Below are positions 48,801 through 58,045 of a DNA stretch of 64,000 bases, in pieces. A program made the position numbers and the translations under genes. Each line of letters starts with the position of its first letter. The stretch's first letter is position 1. Location: positions 35,365,001 through 35,429,000 of the forward strand of contig NC_068560.1 in NCBI RefSeq assembly GCF_022201045.2, written 5' to 3'. Origin of the DNA: Citrus sinensis. Taxonomy: Eukaryota > Streptophyta > Magnoliopsida > Sapindales > Rutaceae. Under the pieces are notes generated by a model, which was given only the letters and a program-made list of their open reading frames with translations, ran no database searches and was not told the origin of the DNA.

Positions 48801-50518
48801 GGCTTATTTGAACTGATCTGAGATAGAAAAGATGATTTAGAGGATGAGTATGGTTTGAATAACTGCCTATATAATTCCTTTTCAGCAATACCCTGCAGTA
48901 GAACTTCCCCCTTCAGAGCATCCTTCACATAACAGATATTTCCAAGAAATTCAACAGAGAAATGGTTATCAAATGGGAGTTTAGAAATACCCAATCAATT
49001 TTTGGTAATTGAAGGGACAAGAAGAATATCTTTCAGTACTATGTGTGGGTGTTTGTGTTCAACAAATGAAGTTTTAAAAACAAAGTTAGCATCACCAACA
49101 TGAGTTATGGGTAAACCTTGTTCATTTCCAATGATAAGCTGATCAGAACCATTGAATTCCTCTCTGACCTGCATATTAGCCATGTTATTGGTTAAGTGAT
49201 GAGTTGCTCCACTATCAAGATACCACCCTTCATCAGTAGGTCCTTCAAAATTTGCAAGATAAGCAGCTCCAGGTGCAGAATACATTTCAGATGAACAATG
49301 AGGCATAGAAGAATATGTGACTGGATCCAGATTGTAAGACTGATAATTTGAGCAGTTCATAGCATAAGAATCATCAAAATATGGTGCAAACTCAGCATGT
49401 GGTTCAAATGTAGTCATGTAAGCTGACTTAGGTCCTTTTCCTCTGCCAAAATGCCTTGATTGTGGCACATAATTCTCAATGTATCTGTACCAACAAGCAT
49501 CAGCTGTGTGCCCTGACTTATGACATATTCGACAAACAAGAATATTATCATCTGATTCAGTTCCAGCTGACACAAAACCTTGACCATGAGGCGTAGGATG
49601 TGGTAAAACTTTGTGAAATTGCATTGGCATAGAGTTGCCTCTTCCAAAATTATGACCACTGTTATTAAAGCCTCTAGGATATGTATTAAACATCATTCCT
49701 CTTCCAGCATTTCTGTTTCCAATATGAATTTGTCCACGATATCCTCCATAGCCAAAACCTCCTATTCTATTATTCCCTCTGACTTGAGAATAATTAGAAT
49801 TCATCACTCTATAGTTAGCATTAAACATGACTTTAGTATTCTGATTGGTCTGACTTTGTTCTAATCGTGCCTCATGTGTTAACAATAAGGCATAAGCATC
49901 ATCATAAGACATCTTATTAGCTGTGATAATAGATGCAAGATCTAGATAACCATTTCCTAATCCATTTAGAACTTGCATTAACATATCCCTTTCTGACATA
50001 GGACTACCAGCACAGGCAAATTTATCAGCTAATATTTTAACTTTTAAGCAATATTCTTCAACAGACATGGATTCCTTTCTAAGTACATTCAATTCATAAC
50101 GAAGTTGCATTATTTTAGCGTCAGATTGAGCTCCAAATTGTTTCTCAATAAATCTCCAAGCATCTCGTGAATTGTCACAATTAAGAATAGAACTGACAAT
50201 ACTTTCATTAACTGATGATAACAGCCAGCCAAGTAGTATTTGATCCTGAGCTCTCCAATTTATGTATGCTGGATTATCTACTTTCTGCACTGATCCATCA
50301 GCTGTTGTTTGAATGATATGTTGCTCTGGTATGACCTGATTTTTAGATATGAAATCTTCAAGCCGATTTCCTCTGATTGATGTAAGAACTTGTTTTCTCC
50401 AGATTAGGAAATTAGATCGATCTAGTTTTATTGGATTACTGAATGAGAATGAGATCTGTGAAGATTGATTTGCATTTGTTGAATTTGAAAGTGTTGTTGT
50501 GTTGCTGGAACTAGCTAT
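45699..50518 (-). pseudogene. Copia gag-pol polyprotein, disrupted
   Basis: Gag runs from 50518, where the expected ATG reads ATA before GCT AGT TCC, to a TGA at 48995-48997. It contains the retro-Copia gag core (QLRYELNVLRK, EEYCLKVK) and a zinc knuckle C-x2-C-x4-H-x4-C (CRICHKSGHTADAC). Protease is marked by WYLDSGATHHLT. Integrase follows (HNRFGHPN, CEACQMGKSHK, TDLWGPSP, FMDDFSRFTW) with a one-base loss in a G run (48271-48276) and a TAG at 48237-48239. The second half of integrase contains MVERKHRHIVEM. RT is at 46434-47252 (VDVNNAFLNGDL, LYGLKQAPRAWY, YVDDILV) after a TAG at 47253-47255. RNase H (DADWACD, SSAESEYRALA) follows a TAG at 46434-46436. The frame continues into the LTR and stops at 45699. 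Most lesions are single transitions. Confidence 0.93.
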
Positions 50519-50520
50519 AC

Positions 50521-50534
50521 TGGCTCTGATACCA
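50521..50534 (-). other. Primer binding site of Copia element
   Basis: TGGTATCAGAGCCA on the minus strand, complementary to the 3' end of initiator-Met tRNA. It starts immediately inside the 5' LTR. Confidence 0.9.
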
Positions 50535-50887
50535 TGAAAGAAATTAAGAGAAAATATTGTTTGGTTGCTGAGAAAATATCTCAGAAAAATTCCAGAGAAC
50601 TTTCAGATTTCTTGTATTTATTTTTCTTAAAATGAAATGTTATGATTACAACTTATTTATACTCAAAGCTCAAGGATTACTAAAGCTAATGACTAACTGA
50701 TTCAATAGAATCTACACATGCATAACCACAGCTCGATATACAGAGTAATCACACCAGACTGTTAACTACTTGAGCTGAGGTGGCAGCTGAGCTGTCATTC
50801 TGCTTACATTCATTTGACGTCACCAGCTTGCTGGTTTTCCTTAGCTTGTGCAGCTTCCTCTTTTCTGCACAATGAGCTTTTCTAACA
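50535..50887 (-). repeat. 5' LTR of Copia element
   Basis: 353 bp. It contains a minus-strand TATA motif GTATAAATAAG (about 50652-50662). Differs from the 3' LTR by seven transitions. The ORF crossing its outer edge (50749-50964) is chance read-through. Confidence 0.95.
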
Positions 50888-51022
50888 CCGCCGGTGTGCT
50901 TCGTCGATTTGGGAATTTTAAGGACTTTGGTTTTGGCGGTGTAACATGACATTAGCATACCCAAGCCGAACGCAGCTGGCCATGTTGTGCTTGGTCAGCC
51001 GACGAGTGTCTTGCTCTGTCAC

Positions 51023-51113
51023 CACGTGGTGTTATACGTGGCAACCACTAAGGTCGTTCGAGGCTTTTTCTTCATTAAATAAGTCGGGGATGAGTCTCAG
51101 ATGTGGCCACGTG
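51023..51113 (-). promoter_or_regulatory. G-box / ABRE cluster, probable original LEA promoter
   Basis: Three ACGT-core elements: CACGTG in ACCACGTGGT (51023-51028), ACGTGGC (51036-51042) and CACGTG in GGCCACGTGG (51108-51113). ABRE motifs of this kind are typical of ABA- and desiccation-responsive LEA promoters. Without the Copia element they would lie roughly 165-255 bp upstream of the LEA signal-peptide ATG. The last one is CACGCG in the duplicate (57508-57513). Confidence 0.55.
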
Positions 51114-51881
51114 GATTTTCTTAGTTATATTTTCTCTCGGTCTGAGCAGGGAGAAGATCGCAGGATTAATGCGTTTGGAATTTGTCCAAACCGTAGGGCC
51201 CTCGTGATAGTCTCCCTAGCTAGAATCCTATTTGGGCTTCGCATTTTTACTTTAGATGCGCTAACCTAAATCATGGGCTTCTGTCTAAGCATTCATCTTG
51301 TGTCCATAAGGTGACTATGTTGTATGTTTTGTTTGGTGCCCTGCACTCAAAAGGGTATGGACTATTGGACCGTAATTAAAATACAAACTCACGTTTGATA
51401 ATAAAACTAAAATCGTGTGATTTGAGAAAAAAAATGATCATTTCATCCATATACTCACACAATTCAATAATGCAGCAAACTAAATACACCATAGCGTTTA
51501 TTTTTTGGAATGAGACTTTATGCACCTCAACACGTACACACACCCTTTCAAAATTAAAAATTACACGTACCCTTTTTTTAATTTTTAATTTTCCATCCCT
51601 CTATTATTTTCTCATCTAAATTAGTTCACTTATAATTGATAAGTGCAAGAAAGCAAGGAAATGTTAATTATGATTTGTTTTAAGTCCAAATATGTATTTT
51701 GAAATTATAGTTTTGTCACAAAATTTTATTAGTTCTTTTTGGGTTAGAAGCATCTCAGCAATATCCTATGTGCTATATCAACTGTATTCATAGGAAAAGG
51801 CCACTATGAAAAAGTTGGGGAACCCTTTATTTGGACTTTTTGTCCATAAATTGAAAAATAATTCAACCCACAAAAAAAGGA

Positions 51882-52788
51882 TAGTTTTGTTATTTGTCCC
51901 GGTCAAACCCCCAAAGTAATAAATAACGTCGTTTCAATCTTTTTTTTTTCCTTTTCATTCAAACTAAAACGACGTCGTTTTAGCTTGGTTAAGGTAAAAT
52001 TGTTACAACCTCAAATTACTTTCTCTTTCTTTTCGTCTCACAGCCTTTCTCTTTTTATTTCTCTGTAAAACCACTACTTTCTCTTCCTTTTTCGTTTCAC
52101 AACCACCATCACGCATACCCAACCATCGACACCCACCACACCGACAGCCATCAGCTTGGCAACCACCATCACGCAGGATTCCATCACATACACCCAACCA
52201 TCAGCACCACCAAAAGACAAAAAGGAAAGTTTGAACAAGGATGAGTGTCGGCGTTGTCGTTAAAGGATGAGTTTCGGCATTTACGGTAGCTGCGAAAATT
52301 TTCTAACAGAAGATTGAGTTTCAGCATCTACCCTTGAAAATTGAGTTTCTTCTTTGTGTCTTTCCCAATAGCGAAGGTCCTCTCTTCTTTAACAACAGCT
52401 TATTTTCGAAACTTTAATTTTACTTGAATTTGGTAAAATTAGTTTTTCTTATATATATTAGGGAAACTAGTTAGCTTTTTGTAGTAAATAGAAGACTATC
52501 CAACTAGTTGGGTATGCGTGATGGTGGCTGTGAAACGAAGGGGATGAGAAACAGAGAAATAGAAGGAGAAATGAGTTGTGAGACGAAGAGAAAGAGAAAG
52601 CAATTTGGGGCTATTGTAAGACGAAGAGAAAGAGAGCAATTTTGGGGTTGTTGTTGATTTTGTCTTAACCAAACTAAAATGATGTCGTTTGAGGGAGAAT
52701 GAAATGAAAAAAAAAAAAAAGACTGAAACAACGTTTATTGCTTTCGGGGTTTGACCGGGGACTTAACTCGGGGTAACTAGCATTTTCC
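51882..52788. mobile_element. Long-inverted-repeat element (Mutator type) in copy A
   Basis: Flanked by AAAAAAGGA (51873-51881) and AAAAAAGAA (52789-52797), a diverged 9-bp duplication. The inverted arms share GTCCC-GGTCAAACCCC, AATAAA-AACG-GTTTCA, CATTCA/CATTCT and the ACGACGTCGTTTTAG-GGTTAAG blocks. The matching site in copy B (about 60128-60141) is empty. The ORFs inside are non-coding. Confidence 0.8.
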
Positions 52789-53065
52789 AAAAAAGAATCC
52801 TCCCAATGAAGCAAAAGAAATAAATAAATAAATAAACATAGCTCCTAAGCTAATTTCAGTGATCCTATATGTAATAATACTTAAAAGTCGGTGCTAGTTA
52901 GTTAATTGAAAGGGAGAAAAAAGGGGGAAAAAAAACAAAAACACAAATGTCATTTGAACATAGAGTTGAGCTTCCATCCTTTTAAAATTCACATGAAATC
53001 CTACTTTTTATATTGAAAACTTTTTTAAAATTACAAACAAAGATTAAAAAATTACAATGTAGTTT

Positions 53066-53205
53066 AGAGAAAACTATAGTGCAACGATGGTATCGTATCA
53101 TTGTTGGACGCAGCTGTTGGATCCCAATGAATCCATCAATCTAAGTGGATCCAACGGCTGAATGCAACGGTGGCAAGGTACCACCGTTGCACCGTAGCCG
53201 GACCT
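53066..53205. mobile_element. 140-bp MITE in copy A
   Basis: The ends are inverted: left AACTATAGTGCAACGATGGT, right complement CGGCTACGGTGCAACGGTGG. Flanked by ATGTAGTTT (53057-53065) and ATGTAATTT (53206-53214). Copy B reads straight through (ACAATATAGTTTTAATTG, about 60380-60397). Confidence 0.85.
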
Positions 53206-53819
53206 ATGTAATTTTAATTGATTTTACAATCATCTAGAATAAAGTAATTAAATTATAAATATATTTTTTTAAAAAATCTTGGTATTAGATGACTTATTTC
53301 TTTATTGATTCAAAATATAACTTATTTATTAAAAGAAATAATTATATATTAAATTTTAAAGATAGTTGAGATTCATGATTTATAAACAATTTAAATTTAA
53401 TTAAATTTATAATAGTTCTTTTATGTAATTTTCTCTCATTAGACAATTAAGATTGTAAAAATGGAGTTTTTTAAAGATATTAAAGGGGTGAAAAAAACAT
53501 TATTGACAAGGGTCTTGAGTCTATGTTAACCACATCCGTTGACATTTAGGAATGGATTCAGAATTCTATGTGAATGTTGCCGATTAGTATTAGATTATTA
53601 ACGGGTTTCAGATGTGTTTGCTTCTGTCGAGCTTGATCAGTCGCTCAGAAAAAAATCTTAAATTTTTATTATTTATTAGTAATATTTACAATAGCCTAAG
53701 TTATACTTTTGCTGGCGGGCGTCTGAGGTGGGTCAGCTTCACCGACAGGTCAAATATTGGTTCTGATCATCAATTGAATTGAAGTCCAAACTGTAGCTGA
53801 AACGTCACTCAATTTGCAA

Positions 53820-56168
53820 ATGCCGAAGACGAACCCTGAATTCCTTCTGGTGGAGACTAGTCCGCCGTTAGCGGCGCGTCTGCGATACAGAGGAGGAGAC
53901 AAGACAGCAAGTACTTACGATTTGGTGGAGCTGATGCATTATTTATGCGTGAATGTGGTTAAGGCAAGAAATCTTCCTGTAATGGATGTTTCAGGGAGCC
54001 TTGACCCTTACGTTGAAGTGAAGCTTGGAAACTACAAAGGCATCACCAAACATTTAGAGAAGAACCAAAACCCGGTATGGAATCAAATTTTTGCCTTCTC
54101 AAAGGAAAGATTGCAATCCAGTTTGCTTGAAGTTACTGTCAAAGACAAGGATATTGGGAAAGATGATTTTGTGGGGAGAGTTAGTCTTGATCTATCACAG
54201 GTCCCTCTTCGTGTTCCGCCTGATAGTCCATTGGCTCCTCAATGGTATAGATTGGAGGACAAAAAGGGTGATCAAACTACTAAAGGGGAAATAATGCTTG
54301 CTGTTTGGATGGGGACACAAGCTGATGAGTCTTTTGCTGAGGCTTGGCACTCTGATGCACACAACATCAGTCAGAAAAATTTAGCTAACACCAGATCAAA
54401 GGTTTACTTCTCACCCAAGCTTTATTATCTTCGGGTTTTTGTATTTGAAGCACAAGATCTTGTTCCTTCTGACAAAGGGCGAGCACCGGATGCTTGTGTG
54501 AGGATCCAGCTTGGAAATCAGCTGAGGGTTACCAGGCCTTCGCATGTGCGAAGTGTTAACCCGGTATGGAACGAAGAGCATATGTTTGTTGCATCTGAAC
54601 CGTTTGAGGATCTGATTATTGTGACTGTTGAAGATAGGATTAGACCTGGCAAGGATGAGATTTTAGGAAGAGAATTGATACCAGTTAGAAATGTGCCACA
54701 AAGACATGAGACCACTAAGCTCCCAGATCCTCGATGGTTCAACCTTCACAAACCTTCGTTGTCAGCAGAGGAAGGCGCTGAAAAGAACAAGGAAAAATTC
54801 TCAAGCAAGATTCTAATTAGCTTCTGTTTGGAAGCAGGTTACCATGTTTTTGATGAATCCACACATTTTAGCAGTGACCTGCAGACCTCATCGAAGAGCC
54901 TGAGGAAGGGTAGCATTGGGACTCTTGAGCTTGGCATTTTGAGTGCAAAGAATTTGATGCAAATGAAGAGCAAGGATGGTAAACTGACTGATGCATATTG
55001 CGTGGCCAAGTACGGGAACAAATGGATTCGAACCAGAACAATCCTTGACACACTGGCTCCTAGATGGAATGAGCAGTATACTTGGGATGTTTATGATCCG
55101 TGTACTGTAATCACAATTGGAGTATTTGACAATTGCTACGTCAATGGAAGCAAAGATGACGCGAAAGATCAGAGAATCGGAAAGGTGAGAATTCGATTAT
55201 CAACTTTAGAAACCGATCGTATATACACCCATTACTATCCCTTGTTGCTACTCACGCCTTCTGGTTTGAAGAATAATGGGGAACTTCATTTGGCTTTAAG
55301 GTTTACGTGTACAGCTTGGGTAAACATGGTGACAAAATATGGAAGGCCGTTGCTTCCCAAAATGCATTATGTCCAACCAATACCTTTTATACTCATTGAT
55401 AGGCTACGGCATCAAGCAATGCAGATAGTTGCAGCTGGGCTGGGAAGAGCAGAGCCGCCACTGAGACGCGAGGTAATGGAGTACATGCTGGATGTGGATT
55501 ACCATATGTGGAGTTTGAGGAAATGCAAAGCCAATTTTCAAAGAATTGTGGAACTTCTTTCAGCTATTTGTAGATGGTTCAATGACATATGCACATGGAG
55601 AAACCCAGTGGAGACAGCCCTTCTTCATGTATTGTTCTTGACACTCGTTTTCTACCCTGAGTTGATACTGCCAACAATTTTCCTGTACCTCTTCCTAATT
55701 GGGATGTGGAACTATCGGTTGAGGCCAAGGCACCCACCTCACGTGGATGCTAAGCTCTCGCAAGCAATAAATGCACACCTAGATGAGCTAGTCAAAGAAT
55801 TTGATACGTCAGATGAGCTAGATGAAGAATTTGATTCGTTTCCAACATCACGACCATCAGACACCGTCCGGATGAGATATGAAAGGCTACGCAGTGTGGG
55901 AGGTCAGTTGCAGACAATGGTTGGAGATTTGGCCTCGCAAGTCGAAAGAGCTCAAGCGATCCTCTGCTGGCGTGATCTAAGAGCTACGTTTATCTTTCTC
56001 ATCTTCTCATTTATTTGGGCAGTGTTTAGTTATGTTACTCCATTCGAGGTGGTGGCAGTTCTGATTGGCCTTTACATGCTGCGCCATCCCCGGTTCAGGA
56101 GCAAGATGCCTTCAGTACCTGTCAACTTCTTCAAAAGTTTTCCGTCCAAGTCAGATATGCTGATATAA
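53820..56168 (+). CDS. MCTP: N-terminally truncated MCTP/FTIP protein (three C2 domains + PRT_C)
   Basis: Multiple C2 domain and transmembrane region protein. These plant proteins tether the ER to the plasma membrane at plasmodesmata, and FTIP members move FT or STM. One exon, 782 aa from the ATG at 53820 (MPKTNPEFLLVET); a TTG-started frame 6 bp longer is not a likely start. C2 domains lie at about residues 40-155 (LCVNVVKARNLPVMD), 200-320 (LRVFVFEAQDLVPSD) and 370-490 (LELGILSAKNLMQMK, with WDVYDPCTVITIGVFDN). The PRT_C region follows with hydrophobic segments near 600-640 and 720-755 (LLHVLFLTLVFYPELILPTI; ATFIFLIFSFIWAVFSYV). Against the neighbouring copy it lacks about 247 N-terminal codons (first C2 domain and linker) plus the original promoter. 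The frame is otherwise intact. It may be an expressed short protein or a promoterless pseudogene. Confidence 0.85.
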   Translation: MPKTNPEFLLVETSPPLAARLRYRGGDKTASTYDLVELMHYLCVNVVKARNLPVMDVSGSLDPYVEVKLGNYKGITKHLEKNQNPVWNQIFAFSKERLQSSLLEVTVKDKDIGKDDFVGRVSLDLSQVPLRVPPDSPLAPQWYRLEDKKGDQTTKGEIMLAVWMGTQADESFAEAWHSDAHNISQKNLANTRSKVYFSPKLYYLRVFVFEAQDLVPSDKGRAPDACVRIQLGNQLRVTRPSHVRSVNPVWNEEHMFVASEPFEDLIIVTVEDRIRPGKDEILGRELIPVRNVPQRHETTKLPDPRWFNLHKPSLSAEEGAEKNKEKFSSKILISFCLEAGYHVFDESTHFSSDLQTSSKSLRKGSIGTLELGILSAKNLMQMKSKDGKLTDAYCVAKYGNKWIRTRTILDTLAPRWNEQYTWDVYDPCTVITIGVFDNCYVNGSKDDAKDQRIGKVRIRLSTLETDRIYTHYYPLLLLTPSGLKNNGELHLALRFTCTAWVNMVTKYGRPLLPKMHYVQPIPFILIDRLRHQAMQIVAAGLGRAEPPLRREVMEYMLDVDYHMWSLRKCKANFQRIVELLSAICRWFNDICTWRNPVETALLHVLFLTLVFYPELILPTIFLYLFLIGMWNYRLRPRHPPHVDAKLSQAINAHLDELVKEFDTSDELDEEFDSFPTSRPSDTVRMRYERLRSVGGQLQTMVGDLASQVERAQAILCWRDLRATFIFLIFSFIWAVFSYVTPFEVVAVLIGLYMLRHPRFRSKMPSVPVNFFKSFPSKSDMLI

Positions 56169-56802
56169 GATGGAAACTTTCTCAGTACATTCATTCTTGT
56201 AGATGTGAGTAAGGAAAAATCCTTCCACGAAATAAATCCATCTAAATCATAGCAGCGGACGGAAAAATAACATCGGTGATGCTCTTCCTCCCCTACCCGC
56301 AAAAGCATTTAATCCCAGCATTTTCTCAGACCCCATCAATCTTATTTCGCTTTATATCTACGTGTATTTATGCAGCTTGTATGCACTTCTATTGTGGTAC
56401 TTTACTATCTAAGTAGTAAGATCACCTAATAAAAGAATAGCTTGCCAGTATTAAGCAATTCGAAATTTTTTATAAATAATATATAAATATCAAACAAAAA
56501 ACAAGGCAATTAAGATCATAGAAAATGATTAGCAGCATCAACCATATGAAATCACGCCATCCATGGAGATCAATTTTATCAGTGAACTTATATTCAAAAT
56601 TGGTTACACACACGCTTCATAAAACAACTCCATACAAGAAAGTTACATTTATTTATATTTTAAAAAAAATTCATTTGGTTGACAATGTTCTAAATCCTAT
56701 GTTTATAAGCAGGGCTACAATTATCAAGAAACTAACAAGCATTCCACCCAGAAGAGCCCTATCCACAAAACCCCACTCGCCCGTATTCCCTCCCATCCAT
56801 AC
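56169..56802. other. 3' flank of the truncated MCTP gene
   Basis: Contains the 3' UTR (AATAAA at 56431-56436 region) and AT-rich DNA. The ORF at 56525-57034 is antisense to the fragment described next and is not coding in my view. Confidence 0.4.
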
Positions 56803-57237
56803 CTACTTTTTCTTGGATCCCAAGGGAAAATCATTTTCCACTCCTTTCAAGTGGTTCTTCCACTTCCTTAGCAACCATCCAATAACATTTTGGCTGTTTA
56901 TATCTTCTGCAAATCTTTCAATCCAGGAAACTTGGCCTTCCTCCAAAGTAATTTTTCCTTCACAGCATTCCAATCCACAAGCACTAGGATCTGGCTCATT
57001 TGAACATGCACAAGGTTCATTTTGGCTAGAGTAGGGAGAACATTTGTCCTGACCAACCTGACTAGATATTCTCTTGTGTGACGCTATTTTATCATTTCCT
57101 TGGCTGAGAATTTTGATAACTTCTCCAAACACAGACCACTTTCCAACAGATGTTATCTTCACCAAAGCTGAGGTACCCAGCATATTTTCTGTGCTAAGTA
57201 CAAGTATCTACACATATCCCTTGGTTTGCCCAACCTT
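56803..57237 (-). pseudogene. C-terminal fragment of a CDKAL1-like tRNA methylthiotransferase
   Basis: The minus-strand reading starts at KVGQTKGYV, meets an in-frame TAG, then continues ILVLSTENMLGTSALVKIT, SVGKWSVFGEVIKIL, a Cys-rich segment (PCACSNEPDPSACGLECC) and IGWLLRKWKNHLK. This order (TRAM-domain end, Cys-rich linker, short hydrophobic tail) resembles plant threonylcarbamoyladenosine tRNA methylthiotransferase (At1g72090 in Arabidopsis). Only the last exon is present, preceded by an acceptor-like TTTTTGTCTAAG near 57238. The radical-SAM core is absent. The match is from memory and moderate. Confidence 0.5.
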
Positions 57238-58045
57238 AGACAAAAAGGGAATATGAAGTTAGATCGAAGTCATTAAATACTATAACAAAAGAGTTGATTA
57301 AATAATATTTGTTTTATCGAATTATCAGGCTGCTTTGGTTCAACTATCATAAGATTACTACGAGTATAGATGTACAAAGAGGAGACACCACTACTATCGG
57401 TAACAGACGTTGGAAAACCTCTGGAAGCCAAAATCCAGTGGCAACCACTGAGGTCGTTTGAGGCTTTTTGTTCGTTAAATAAGTCGGGGATGAGTCTCAG
57501 ATGTGGCCACGCGGATTCCCTTAGTTATATTTTCTCTCGGGCTGAGCAGGGAAGACAAGATCGCGTGGTTGATGCGTTTGGAATTTGTCCAAACCATAGG
57601 GCTCTCGCGATAGTTTCCCTAGCTAGAATCCTCTTTGGGCTTCACTTACTTTTTTACTTTAGATACCCAAACCCAAATCATGGGCTTCTGTCTAAGCATT
57701 GAATGTCTTCTGGTCCATAAGGTGACTTTGCGGTATGTTTTGTTCGGTGCCCTGAACTCAAAAGGGTATGGACTATTGGACTGTAATTAAAATACAAATC
57801 CATGTTTGGTACTAAAACTAAAATCGCGTGATTTGAGAAAAGAAAATGACCATTTCATCCATATACTCTCACAATTCAATAATGCAGCAAACTAAATACA
57901 CCATAGTGTTTATTTTTCGGAATGACACTTAATGCACCCCGACACGTACACACATCCTTTCAAAATTACAAATTAAACGCACCCTTCTTTTAATTTTTAA
58001 TTTTTCATCCCTTTATTATTTTCTCATCTAAATTGGTTCACTTGC

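Larger units (their letters stand above)
45485..50887 (-). mobile_element. Copia retrotransposon, nearly full length, non-autonomous by mutation
   Basis: 5.4-kb element in minus orientation with two 353-bp LTRs starting TGTTA and ending TTTCA. Target duplications are CCGCT (45480-45484) and CCGCC (50888-50892), alike at 4 of 5. The primer binding site TGGTATCAGAGCCA (50534-50521) is directly inside the 5' LTR, and a purine tract TTTGAGGGGGGC abuts the 3' LTR. Order gag - protease - integrase - RT - RNase H defines Copia. LTR divergence is 7 transitions in 353 bp, so the insertion is fairly young. Confidence 0.95.
51048..57436. repeat. Segmental duplication, copy A (FTIP/MCTP unit 1)
   Basis: Aligns with copy B from 57437 onward. 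Similarity starts at GTGGCAACCACT and runs through the spacer (for example GGGATGAGTCTCAGATGTGG and AATTCAATAATGCAGCAAAC) into the MCTP-type genes. Copy A has extra elements at 51882-52788 and 53066-53205. Copy B has extra DNA at about 58046-59875 and at 61009-62795. Confidence 0.85.

Noticed and set aside
50749-50964. Minus-strand ORF spanning the Copia 5' LTR edge
   Set aside because: It starts in the flank and runs through the LTR by chance. It depends on the insertion, so it is not a native gene.
56525-57034. 169-codon plus-strand ORF
   Set aside because: Overlaps the minus-strand fragment with better protein character, and its composition is ordinary AT-rich translation.
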